NCBI GenBank assembly: GCA_035610365.1
Contig: CM069432.1
Location: 230,662,532-230,726,531 of the forward strand
Direction of reading: 5' to 3'
Length of the DNA stretch: 64,000 bases
From: Aquatica leii
Lineage: Eukaryota; Arthropoda; Insecta; Coleoptera; Lampyridae
The position numbers and the translations under genes were made by a program. Shown one piece after another: positions 11,510 through 22,445 of this stretch; the first letter of the stretch is position 1; every line of letters begins with the position of its first letter. Under the pieces are notes generated by a model. It did no database searches. It worked only from the letters and a program-made list of their open reading frames with translations, and had not been told where the DNA came from.

Positions 11510-11985
11510 CGAAATTTACCACTCACCAGGAGGCGAACCGTTCATTGATAAAGCTTCAATTTGAATCAAAACAGTGACAAATTTTTCGTATGTCAAAATT
11601 TTTTTGCCTATAACTTTATGAAAATGTTTTTTAAAAGATTTAATATTGCTTTCCTAAATAACTCTAAAATGAGGTGAGTTTGAGGGCAAACAATGCCTCT
11701 TTGTTTGATTTTTAACAGTATAATCGATATCGATCGATCATGTTAATTTTGTTAGAAAAATGTATTTATTTCTTTGAAAATATCATTTGCGCCGGTACAA
11801 TTTGTTCTGTTGTTAGAGTAGAACTCAGACGGAAAACCTCTACTTTCTATACTTATATTAGAAGGACGAGCATAATCTGTACCAGTGTGACAGAACGGGA
11901 AAAAATTCGTAATTCTTTGCTTTGGCAAATCTTGAACAAAACTTGAAGCAAAAGCTGATGCCTTTCAAAAGCTAACAGATCTGTT
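11510..11985. other. No recognisable gene
   Basis: About 475 bp of AT-rich DNA. It contains a 68-codon frame (11740-11946, plus strand) with no recognised motif. Confidence 0.4.
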
Positions 11986-11989
11986 TAAT

Positions 11990-12955
11990 ACTGTTCAGCA
12001 ATAATTGCGGACCTGCGTGCACTTAATATGTTCAGACCGAAGCCACAAGTTTGGAAAAGAATGCTTAGAATCCAATATAATCGGATGCTTTGCGTTATAT
12101 GATAAACCAGAATGTTTGAATTTACCTCCAACCCTTATTAAATAATCTTTATCAAGAAAAACTGATAAACCATGAAAACGATTTTCAAATTATTGTTGCT
12201 TTTATATTTGGACAACCAATTTAATTCTTGTGAAAAGCTTTGCTGCTGTGATAATTTAATCATACATTTTATAAAATCATTAATCTCGTCAATTGATAAG
12301 TTGGCAGTCAAACGGTGGTTTTTCTTATTCAAGCTAAGAGCATTTAAAAAAAAATTACGACAGTATGCTATGACTCTCTACAATCTTAATAAAGAAGAAA
12401 ACCTTGAGAATTTATCAAATTCTTGAATGGCTTAAAATATATGTGGATCGTCTTCTCGTTTTATTTCAGGTAAATCATTTAATGACGAAGTAAACTTAAA
12501 ATCATATTTTGAAACATAAAAATTGCAAATCCAAGAAGGCCCGCAACACCATATCTCATTAGTTAGAAGTTCAGAACAAACAGACCTCTGAACGCGGAAG
12601 TTTTTGCGCTGATGAAACATAATTCCATTTAAATTTATAAGTCAACCTTTGAGTTTTACTAACTTGTGTACAACAACAAACGTTGCAATCTAAAGGACGC
12701 TGTGTGAATCCAATGCAGAACAATTAAAGAATCTGACCAAAGATAACATTCAAAATTAAACCTCATACATTCGGAAACGCTTGCGACTAATCTAGCAAAC
12801 GTTAGAGCAGCTAAAAATTATTCTTGGCATAGTAAGCTATTTTAAAGGAGATACTTTTGTTTTTGCACATAAACCTTAAACTCCAGTTTATGTGGAGTTG
12901 AAAAAACCAGTCTCTCCTCAATATTGTATCAAAATCACCCTCAACAATATTGTCT
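11990..12955 (-). pseudogene. BEL/Pao retrotransposon pol remnant (RNase H to integrase N-terminus)
   Basis: Reading the minus strand from 12955 downward gives, with stops and frameshifts, the Pao order. CAKTKVSPLK then MPRI lead into RNase H. YLWSDSLIVLHWIHTASFR is the RNase H motif of BEL/Pao elements. NEIWCCGPSWI at about 12545 matches the family's W-x-GP-x-W block. KLSQQQSFSQEL is followed by DKDYLIRVGGKFKHSGLSYN and HPIIL, the zinc-binding region of the integrase, at about 12080-12165. The integrase core is not recognisable and no LTRs were found. Reverse transcriptase is absent: upstream, this remnant abuts a gypsy-type gag and protease, so two different LTR elements are joined or nested here. 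Confidence 0.75.
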
Positions 12956-14048
12956 ACAGCTTCCTCGCAGGTACCATTCTTCTATGATAGGTTGGTAATA
13001 GCACATTTGAATTATTATTTTGAGCAATAGTGTTCAAAACCGCAAAGTTTCTTTTTGATATAAAAGAATAAGTAGCACCCGTATCTAACTCCATTTTAAT
13101 TAATTGGCCTTCAATTTCAACATCAAGAAAAATTTTGTTTTTAGGGTCCCTACCACTATTCATGCATAAAATCTGCGCAATTTCATAGTTTTGATCTTGA
13201 CTTTCTGTGGAATTTATACTTTTTGCATTTGCAAGTAGTTCTTTCCTGTCCTTATTGCAAGCCTTAGCCAAATGGCCCTTTTTCTCGCCATTATTGCAAG
13301 TTGCATTTATAAATCTACATTTAGGAGCAATATGATTTAATGCTCCACAACGATAGCAAACTTGAATTTGACTTGTTGAGGTATTTTTTGAATTACAAGT
13401 ATTGGAACTTTTATTTTGATATTTGAATTGTTTTCGTGCATCTGAATGTGTAACTTTATGCACCTTTGCACCATCAAGTTCCCTATAAAAATCTACACCT
13501 TGATTGGCTTGTTCGTTTGCATTGAATTTTTTTATCACATCATTTAATGTTAGGTTGTCTGTACGCAAGGAATAAGTTTGTGTATTTTTGTCTTTTATTC
13601 CTACAATGATTTGGTCTCTCAATTCCTCCTCTAACCTAGTACTATCTGTAAACCCGCAATTAATAGAAAGTTCTTTAAGGGATGCAAGAAAATTATTAAA
13701 AGTTACCCCTTCATTTTGTTTACGACTACGGAAACGTTGACGCTCCGTACACTGCAACGGTTTAAATGCCCACTTAGCAACTCAAAACCGTGCTGAATGA
13801 TAAATCTGATGGTTTTTTAGGAACCGCAAGAGTTTTTAATTTTGAAAACATTGTGGCCCCATGCAACTTACAAAAAAACTCACCTTTTCCTCCTCTGGTA
13901 GACGATAGAATTTAATAAAACACCTCGATCTTTTAATGTAACTGTCAATGTCTTCCTTCTCAACATTAAATTCTGCAAATAAGGGTATTGGAATTTCCCT
14001 TGTATGTGCTTGAAATCCGGAAATGTCGGCTTTGTGTGTAGGTGCCAT
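12954..14048 (-). pseudogene. Ty3/gypsy gag and protease remnant
   Basis: Two minus-strand frames, 14048-13836 and 13757-12954, form a gag-protease protein of the K02A2.6-like gypsy type, broken between 13757 and 13836. The order is: capsid-like N-terminal part; a second capsid part around RFRSRKQNEGVTFNNFLASL; knuckle one CYRCGALNHIAPKC intact; knuckle two CNNGEKKGHLAKAC with its second Cys replaced by Gly; then an aspartic protease active site, MELDTGATYSFIS. The frame ends at 12954, shortly after the protease. No gypsy reverse transcriptase follows; the next sequence is Pao-type. Role in a live element: particle assembly, RNA packaging and polyprotein processing. Confidence 0.8.
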
Positions 14049-15359
14049 TTTTATTGCGTTGTTTTGTTCCTTGTCTGCTTGATTTGATAAATGAAATGTG
14101 TAAAAGGTATGAATCCTTTTAAATTCTCGTTGCCAATGTAATTATATGCATTTGTAATAATAGGCAAATATCGAAACTCCCAGTTTATTTAGGAATCAAA
14201 TGGAACAATACCTCCACAGCCATGGAACAGAAAAGTTGTTAAGAACAATCTTTCCAAAGTTGCAACGTAAAAAATATGCATGAAATGAAAAGAAATGCTA
14301 ACAATGGCGTTTTACTGTGTATACGAGACATTTCTCGCGCAGATGGCGCAATTTAGCCTTTTAGTAGAGATCCAGTGGCGCAACAATAATATACTATCTT
14401 AGAACACATAACAAATAACTTTAATAAACATTGTACCACCATGTTGAAATTGAAATTGAAATCGTGAAGGTTTTCCGATGTATTACTTGTGGTCACATAC
14501 AAACGTAAAATATGATTAGCCGTAATAAATTATTGCGATTAAGCCAATTTATATAATAATAAGCTTACTGAAACTTCTCTAGATAAAACAGAAAAACTAC
14601 TGTCAAACTTATATTTCTTTGACTGCTGCTTAAAATAATAAGGTCAATGTTTGTCAATTTATTTTTGATCTTTCATTTGGTTCATAAATTTGTACTTTTT
14701 TCCGATATTTCTCAAAATTGCAGCAAATTTTGCCACTTAAATGATACAAAAACAGTTTATTTACATGCACCAAGCAAACGAAAAATTGCAGCGGATTGTT
14801 ATAATGGACTTATAAATGACAAATTACTCTATTGTACATACCAGTATTAACTGCAGTGCCTACACAGCTCACCGCAACTAAACCTAATAAGACTACGTTT
14901 TACCAAAAAAAATAGAAGGTTTTTATTAATATTTTTGACAGTTCCGGATAGCACCACAAAGTGTTCAAAATATTTTAATTGTAGTTCAAGTAGTAGGACT
15001 AAGTGTTTTTTATGGGATTTTTGTTCAAGTAATTTGTTTTTCGACTTTTAACTAATTTTTTTAAATTTCCATATTAACTTAAATCTTCATTATCAAATAG
15101 ATGTATTTTTACCTGACACGATAAGAATCTAGCCAAATAATTTTAATTTCTTTTAGCAAAATCAACAAAATACTTTCCAAAAGCTGTGTTTTATTAGCTG
15201 CGGAATCTAATAAATCTTGTCTAATAAATAAGTTTGCATCGGCATAAGTTACGTAGTATTTAACTTACAAGGAGTTCAAAATGGAGAATAAAATTTCTAG
15301 ATTCTTGCATTTTTCATCAATTATCAGCACTCACTGCCAATAATAAATAACATTTGAAC
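14049..15359. other. No recognisable gene
   Basis: AT-rich. A 67-codon plus-strand frame (14647-14850) shows no motif. A small run of TTGAAA-type triplication occurs near 14446-14465. The right part may hold the 5' non-coding region of the following hAT. Confidence 0.4.
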
Positions 15360-17265
15360 AACAGAGAAAAGGCATTAAAGGAAAATGTATTGAAAAAAAT
15401 CCCGAAACTAAAACAAACAAAAAACAATTACACTTAGAACCTTCACTGACGAATATTGAACACCTTACAAAAGCAGAATCAGCATGTCCTTATTAAATTG
15501 CGGATTCACAAACTAGTGTTTGTTATTTGTCTAAGGTTGTATTTAATAAGGAATGGGTTCTTACTCCAACAACTTCAAACCTTCCTGATAACGTTAACGA
15601 CTGTAAAAGGTACAAATATGACGGCATGTATGTTCACCTACATATTAGTTTTGTATTAGTTTTTATGATAGCAACCAGGTTTACCTTTTTTGATTTTTTC
15701 TGTATTATTTATTTTAAACTTTAATAAATTTTTATAAAAACGTGATAATTGCAAAATACTCAGGACAAAAATTCGGTGACTAAAATTTCAAAATAATTTG
15801 TACGGCGCTTTATAAGCCATGTTATGTGAAAGAATCTTGGAAACATTCTCATTGTGTGGATTATTTACAAGAAGAAACAATAGCAAAAGAACACGGATTT
15901 TGGCGATAAGTACTAGAAAGGCTTTTTAAAATAAAATCAAAACTGCCAAAGAATATTATTTCGTTTAGAGGAAGCAAAGGTCAAAAAAACATTGAAGACC
16001 TCTACAACGACAACTTCTGGTCCGATGTGAAATTACTTGCGACTGACGACGATATTATGCGGGAACTTATTATTAAGCCCAAAAATACTGTAAAATATTT
16101 ATCACCCAAAGTTCAAAACTAATTAACTGATTGCTTAGGTGAAAATGTGCACAAACAACTATTATCAGGTGTTTCAGAGTCGCCGTATTTTTCAATTACA
16201 GGTAATACAACTAGCGATATTTCCAAAGTAAACCAACTTAGTATTATTGACCGATATGTAAATAATATGGGAGTACCTATAAAAACTAGTATTGAGGAGG
16301 ATTTTTTCAAGTAACGGATGTATCACACGATTTCACACATATCTAGGACATTTAAAAATTTTTTGGGAATAGTATTAATAGTTAAGATTTATTACGCGCT
16401 ATTACTAATGAATCTGAAATTAAATTTAAAAAACTAAATTCAACTCGCTGGGCAAGAAAATTGACATATAAAAATCAGTATGTAAAATAAGCATAATACG
16501 AGTTTAAGTTCTATACAAATAAAAGACCTAGACATTGTAAAAACATCGAAGACCTTAAAACAGACGTTCAATGAAATAAATATTATGCAAAACGACTTTG
16601 AAACTGTGAGAACAGAGGCAATAACAGTAGCAAGGTGTTGCAGTGTTTCTCAGCAACGATTACAAAAAAATATTTTTATGAACTAGCCCAAAACTTCTAA
16701 TTCTAATAAAGAAAATGATTACAAAATTAACACTTTTTTTCGAGTGGTGGATATTTCAAGAATGCCAATAAGTAGTAGATTCGAGGAGTTCCATACCGTA
16801 ACAGATTTATTTTCATTTACTATGCCACAAACTCTAATCGCAATGTCTGAACCAATAATTCAAAAATCACATGCTTTCAGCATACTTATTAAAATGATTT
16901 ATTGGAAGGGTTAGGAATGCACAATCGTTTTCAAAAACATTTGAAAATGAACTGCAAAAGATTAGAACGATCATTGAAATAGCAAATCTTTTACTAGTAG
17001 CTTATTATGGCGTTAGTTTTTCTTTTAAAAATCTAGTCACTACAATTATTTTCTTTTAACTTGGCCCGTTACGGTAGCGTCAGAACGCTCATTTTTAAAA
17101 TTAAAAATAATAAAAAAATGTTTGCGCAACAGGATATCACAAAATCGTTTAAGTATGCTGGCTCTACTTAACATAGAAGCAAAAGCGGTAAATTGGATCT
17201 TGAAAATGTAATACATCAATTTGCAGCGATTAAAGCCAGCAAAAAACTTTAATTTTTCATTTTAT
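15360..17265 (+). pseudogene. Decayed hAT transposase, TTF-zinc-finger/ZMYM-like type
   Basis: Plus-strand pieces in order: an N-terminal region near 15370-15600 (VVFNKEWVLTPTTSNLPDNV); ISFRGSKGQKNIEDLYNDNF at about 15960; LLATDDDIMRELI, then NTVKYLSPKVQN and LTDCLGENVH at about 16090-16150; SGVSESPYFSITGNTTSDIS, then NQLSIIDRYVNN, the catalytic-core start with the usual DETSDIS rewritten as NTTSDIS, so the first Asp-Glu pair is lost. The C-terminal hAT dimerisation region at about 17060-17250 includes KLKIIKKCLRNRISQNRLSM. Stops and frameshifts are numerous from 16300 on. No terminal CAGTG-type repeats were pinned down. Confidence 0.75.
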
Positions 17266-17430
17266 TTGTTAATTTAAGTATCTCATTATACACATATGTG
17301 TCACTGTCTTAAAGAAAGGGTCCCTGCATACTTTTTGAGGGAGAGGGCAGGTTACAATTTTGTAGTCTCTTCAATTAATATTACTGAATTAAATCATACA
17401 CTAATATTGTCGTCAACAAATGCTGTAAAT

Positions 17431-17552
17431 GTATACTCATATAAAAAAAAAGGGACAAGGAAATTGCTCGATACTAATTTACACTGTTTAAGTACACTCA
17501 TATGAAAAAAAATTGGGATAGTGAGATTCCTTGATACTAATTTACAATGTTT
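17431..17552. repeat. Two-copy tandem duplication, about 61 bp unit
   Basis: 17431-17491 and 17492-17552 are diverged direct copies (GTATACTCATAT / GTACACTCATAT, then ...GATACTAATTTACA...). The repeat accounts for overlapping short frames on both strands here. Confidence 0.65.
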
Positions 17553-17759
17553 GATTACATCGCCTTTAAATTTGTATTCATTCAGCATGCTATATTTTGA
17601 CTAAAATATACAGCAACCACCCGTGTCTTGTGAATTAGTGTAATAAACTATAATGATAAAAAAAATACTTTAAATTCATCGTTTCATTATTAAATGTGTA
17701 TTAAATATTTGTTAAGAAAGATAATCATACACAATACATTTACAGTGGCATGCATTATA

Positions 17760-19390
17760 CAGGGCCTTCATAAATGATTGGATCCCACGTGACATATATG
17801 TTAGGCAACCAACATTACTTGGATTGGTATAACGTAAAAAAAAAATTACTAAATGAAAAATTTGATTTGTAACCTTTAAATTAAGGTTAAGTAATTAATT
17901 AAAAACAGTAACACATTAACAACAATACCTGTTTATTTAAAATAAAAATTGGTAATAACAATTATTTGAAATTTATAACCGATGTTCAAAATGTTGTCCT
18001 TCAGCTGCGATACATGTGTTAACTCTTCTTTTTAAATTTTCGAACACATTACGAAGCTCATCAACTTCAATATTTTGAATAGCATTAGTAATTGCATGTT
18101 CCAAGGCTTCAATATTGTGCAGTTGATTCTTATAAATTGTGTTTTTTAAATGTCCGTAGAGATAAAAATCTAGTGGCGTAAGATCTGGAGACCGTGGAGG
18201 ATACAACCCTTGGCTTATTATTCTTTCATTATAGAATTGTTGAATAAATTCAATTGTAGCTAGAGTAGTATGAGCCGTTGCATTATCTTGCTGAAAGTAA
18301 CCAAATTGAAGTTCGTTGTCGTCTAACTGCTCGAAAAATTGGCCCAAAATATCACGATAACGAGCTGCATTTACAGTATTGTAAAAAAATATTGGTCCAA
18401 TTATCCTTCTCCTTGACATTGCAATCCATACACCAACTTTCAAAGGATGCAATGTTGTTTCCACAAAAGTGTGCGGATTTTCGGTTGCCCAAGTGCGATA
18501 ATTTTGGCTATTTACATATCCACTTAAATGAAACCATGCTTCGTCCGTAAAAAAAGTTAAATCCAATAGGTCATCGTTATTTAAATGTTCATTAAACCAT
18601 TCACAAAATTGAACACGCTGCAAGAAGTCAGGAGCACGTAATTCTTGATAAACCGTAACCTTGTACGGAGTCATTGAAAGGTTCTTTTTTAATGCTTTGT
18701 GGCAAGTTCCTACTGACAATCCTAAAAATGAAATGTTTATATCTTAAAAATAGAACTTAAAATTATTTTATACCTGTTGCCGCAGATAATTTTGCCACTG
18801 ATTTATTTGGACTTTGTTCCATGCGATTGCGAATGTCTTCAACAACAGGTGCAGTAAGTACAGTAGGCCTCCCTGTAGGTTTCCCCTTACAAATGCAATT
18901 CTTATTTAAAAATCGATTAACTAAAACTAGTTTACGTTGTCGGAAAGCATCATAAGCAAAGTTTGCTTCTGGGAAATATTCGTTGAATTGATCGATGCAA
19001 CTTTGAAGAGAATACGACCAAGTTCCATCGGGATTGCGAGTACCACTTCGAAAATGCGCCATTACAATGATCGTGTCTTGTTCAGCGGTAAACATCGTGA
19101 AATTCTATTAATATAAAATTTAAAAAATTACAAAATTACAGCTGTTATTCAGTACTTACTCAGAGAAAACACAAATAGTGCTCAGTAGTTATGATAATAA
19201 CTGTTTTAAAATATAAAAATAGAGAATAAAGAAAACGATGAAAAATAATACTCGATGTAAACAAAACGTCAAACGAGAATGTCAAATAATGTTACTAAAT
19301 GTTAACAGCTGTGGTCACACTACCAACCTAAAATAATGTTGATGCTCAATTCTTAGATCACGTGGGAAATGGGTTTTAATGAAGGCCCTG
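17760..19390 (-). mobile_element. Complete mariner-like element with TIRs and TA duplication
   Basis: The ends are CAGGGCCTTCAT (17760) and ATGAAGGCCCTG (ending 19390), perfect 12-bp inverted repeats. A second inverted match, CCCACGTGA/TCACGTGGG, lies some 15 bp further in. A TA dinucleotide flanks each side (17758-17759 and 19391-19392), the target duplication of the Tc1/mariner superfamily. The 1631-bp element contains one transposase gene on the minus strand and little else. It is the only autonomous-looking element in the window. Confidence 0.93.
17973..19095 (-). CDS. Mariner-like transposase, 356 aa, apparently intact
   Basis: Exon 1 runs 19095-18774 from an ATG; exon 2 runs 18721-17973. 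The 52-bp intron (18722-18773) has GT...AG ends and splits a Gly codon. The spliced frame has no stop. Residues 1-107 form an N-terminal helix-turn-helix region starting MFTAEQDTIIVMAHFRSG, the kind annotated as DUF4817/HTH in insect proteins. The catalytic domain shows Asp167 in FFTDEAWFHLSGY, Asp253 in FQQDNATAHTT and Asp292 in SPDLTPLDFYLYGHLK. The acidic triad is thus Asp-Asp-Asp, with 38 residues between the second and third by my count, longer than the 34 of classical mariner. A polyadenylation signal AATAAA lies at 17932-17937 on the coding strand. Role: binds the TIRs, cuts, and pastes at TA. Subfamily naming is tentative. Confidence 0.92.
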
Positions 19391-19392
19391 TA

Positions 19393-20507
19393 TTATTCAG
19401 TATGTGGAGATTCTGTTGAGAATTTAAGGAGCTTTCTATCTTTCAACAAACCCCTAGACCTCGAAAGTACTTCTATCTGCAAATGTTGTTACGTGGAGGT
19501 AGACATAAAGAATAAACCCGTTAGTAGTCGTAGAGTGGCATGGGTTATAAGTCGAAGTAAAAATTTATAGGCGCCAAGTTACTGCCGTAAGCGATAAACT
19601 GACCGGAACTAACAGTCAACAGGAGGTACTTTCCACGCACCGGATAAAATTATAGAAGCAGTGATACTTATAAGAAGAGAAAACCTAGATACACAATTAC
19701 CCAAGAGATAATATCTACATTTCTATTCACACTGAAGAAAATAGAATAACATGTATTACCATAATCAACTAATCATATAAATTACAAATAGTACGCCACT
19801 GCACGGTTGGAATATAAAAAAATTAAATTATTGGCAGTACGTCACTGATCTTCAAAAAGTTATAATTCTAAGTGGGTTATATTAAATTTGGTAAGGGCCC
19901 CTAATTTCAAATTGCCTATGGTTATGGTCATATGCAAAACTAAATTGACTCACGTGTTAACAGGTAACGTTGACAGTACAAGCTTCTAATGATTACTATC
20001 TACTTCAGGTTTATATTGCCTTGTATTCCCGAGGTTACGTTCGAAATGAAATGCCTTACATGTAACTGATTAAAAAATAAATGCTGTTGGTTTATATATT
20101 TTTATCTAATTTGTTTGGAGGAATAAAATTGCAGCCATTGGTTGAAAAAAAATTTAATTAATTAATGATGACATGTTGAATTTACGTTTCGCACTACTAG
20201 TGGTTTTTCAAAATTCTGTAAAGATACAATTTATATTGTTACTAAGATGATATTAAATATTTAGGTTATTACGTTAGCATCCGGGTGTCGATAACCATTT
20301 GGGTCTACCACTAAATGCATTCGTACTTCGTGTTGTTGATAGCGTAAACCAAGGTGTCCTCGAATAATAGCAAACAAAAACAATAATTCCCAAAACCAAT
20401 AGGTAACAAAAAAAGACCTAGTTTAGAGACGAGTTCATAACCATAGAATTGTAGATAAGGAATACCATAAAATTAAAGATAAAAAAAACACTAAAAAAAC
20501 AAGGGAC
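19393..20507. other. No recognisable gene
   Basis: About 1.1 kb of AT-rich DNA with no motif or repeat I can support. Confidence 0.45.
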
Positions 20508-20509
20508 TA

Positions 20510-21775
20510 CCCAGTAAATACGGATTGAAACTGTTACAGTCGCAAAATTGAAACAATTGTTTGATTACGTTGTTTCGTGTTAGTTCCATTTTTATATCAT
20601 TTACATGTAACTTATAGTGAATAAATTGAAAGAGTTCCGATTTTTCACAATCAGTTTTAAACCGTTTCAGTACTTGCAATTTTTTTCCCATAATCAGCAA
20701 CCGTCTAAAAACTGATTTATTAAAACCGAAGATTTTTTGAATAACTAGAATTGTTTGAAGATCAATTAAATAAGATTGAATTATTTTCAAAACAGTAGAA
20801 TGGTTCTAGGAAAAATGAATACTTTGTGATTAGTCAGCATTAGTCGTTGCTATACTTTTGATTACTGTCGTGAAATTGATATCTTTTCACTTGTTCGGTT
20901 GTAGTTTGATAAGTGATGCTGTGTGTACAGTTACGAAATAGAACAATAAACGGTAAGTCGAAATCTTTTATTATAATCCATAAATGTAATCAATATTATT
21001 ATCATTTCTGTTCTTTATGTATCATGTTTTAATTTGTATAAAAAAATGTAAATTGACACACATGGTTGCGTTAAGGTAGATTATTGCGTAAATCTGATGA
21101 TACTTTAGAATTTATAATTACAGTTCAATTTTTCAAGTTTTCTATACGATTATGTACAGCTATAGTTAGTGTTTTTATAACTTTCTAATGGTTGCTAAAC
21201 TGATATTTATATTAAGTTTGTGTTGTTTTTAATTAAAAAAATGTAATTAATTTTGTGTAACTTTATGATTATGTATGTATATAAATGAAATATTTATTTC
21301 GATATTACAGATGCGGTTAAAAGTTGCTACCCAACAGTAACTGATGCAGTTTTCGAGGCTTCCTTGAAAAGACCACATCAAAGAAAGTTGCAATATGTAA
21401 AAAACTCAATGTGATATTGTATTTAAAAATATTTATTGTGCAATAAAATTTTAAACTTGCATTCGAAAATGTATTATTATATTATTGAAAGAATTGTTTT
21501 AGTTCATTATTGAAACAAAAAAATCATACATGTATCGATCATTTAGTATCAGTTCAAGAACGAAGCTTTTAAAACGTAAACCGAATGCAACATTTGTTTT
21601 GCAACAGATTTGAATTTAAAATACCGAAACTATACTGATTCAAATAAGTGAAACAGCGATGGACTTATAGCTATTTTATTGGAGTTAGGTTTCTTTTATG
21701 TTTGAAACAAGAGTGAATCATAAATTTTTTGTTTCGAAACTGTTACTAAACATTATCAATATTGTGTTTACTGGG
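20510..21775 (+). mobile_element. TIR element with CCCAGTAAACAC-type ends, copy 1
   Basis: It begins CCCAGTAAATAC and ends GTGTTTACTGGG, 12-bp terminal inverted repeats with one mismatch, flanked by TA on both sides. A second copy, in the same orientation, lies at 47990-49181. The two align over most of their length, except for about 200 bp near the left end that the second copy lacks. No known transposase is encoded. The only gene-like content is a small spliced frame with an AATAAA at 21442-21447. The superfamily is unknown to me; 2-bp duplications would fit Tc1/mariner or an ISL2EU-like group. Confidence 0.8.
20916..21414 (+). CDS. Spliced micro-ORF (46 aa) in the TIR element, copy 1
   Basis: Exon 1 is 20916-20952 (ATG at 20916), followed by a 358-bp intron starting GTAAGT and ending ATTACAG, then exon 2 at 21311-21414 with TGA at 21412. 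The total of 141 nt is in frame across the junction. Exon 2 contains AVKSCYPTVTDAVFE and a basic stretch KRPHQRK. The homologous positions in the second copy give the same start, splice sites and an open frame of 42 residues. A polyadenylation signal follows 28 bp after the stop. I recognise no domain. It may be the remaining first exons of a lost transposase, a short regulatory peptide, or a captured host fragment. Confidence 0.5.
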
Positions 21776-21777
21776 TA

Positions 21778-22087
21778 GTATCGTTAAATGACGCCATTTT
21801 GTAAACCTACCAAAAGGGCGTAAGCCTAATAGCAATTTGTAGAACAGCCGTGATGTAACTAAATTCTTTCGTGAGTACATCTAAAAGAACGAATTTCAAT
21901 ACCTCACGAATATTCTCAAGCAAACATGTGTCAATAAGTAGTAAAGTAGTTAAAACGAAAGCACTGTAAGATGTCTATACAACAGGTTTTAAATTGTAAG
22001 TAAAATCAGAAATTACTTTTGAAATCAACTAATCTATTTAATGCAACTTTTACATTACAATGTTACCTCCGTCTTCTATTTTTAGTG
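21778..22087. other. No recognisable gene
   Basis: About 310 bp with nothing I can support. Confidence 0.4.
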
Positions 22088-22445
22088 CGTTTTTCAGATA
22101 GTACTTTGCATACCTACAGTTTCGAGGTCGGCATAGTTTTAGAACGCCATACTCGTATATCACCATAATTTTGGAAGACCTACCAAGTTAATTAAATTGA
22201 TTTAGGAATTTTTTATTGATAATAAGTATTAACCTTTCCGTCTGAAAATATAACGTTATGCCAACATGTGGTAGCTCCTCCATAACGTCAAGCAAATGCT
22301 AACCCCAGTCTCCGATCTTTATTCGTAACAATTCGTTTTTGTGCAGTTGTGTATCCTTTGATAGCGTTTTGAAGTAATCGATTCATCGTTGTGTAACGGT
22401 AACCCAGAAATCCATAACGGCATTATGTATGGTGGAAAATGGATA
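22088..22445 (-). pseudogene. Tc1-like transposase scrap
   Basis: Minus-strand reading gives MNRLLQNAIKGYTTAQKR, then IVTNKDRRLGLAFA-stop-RYGG, then TTCWHNVIFSDGKVN, followed by GDIRVWRSKTMPTSKL. This mirrors the Tc1 order of HTH linker, R-L-x-F-A block, W-x-x-V-x-FSDE with the first catalytic Asp (Glu replaced by Gly), and the V-W-R block. At least one stop and one frameshift are present. Nothing of the remaining catalytic domain is recognised. Short and diverged, so moderate confidence. Confidence 0.5.

Noticed and set aside
17394-17588. Minus-strand 64-codon frame with internal repeats
   Set aside because: Explained by the 61-bp tandem duplication.
18278-18550. 90-codon plus-strand frame
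   Set aside because: It is the antisense shadow of the mariner transposase gene.
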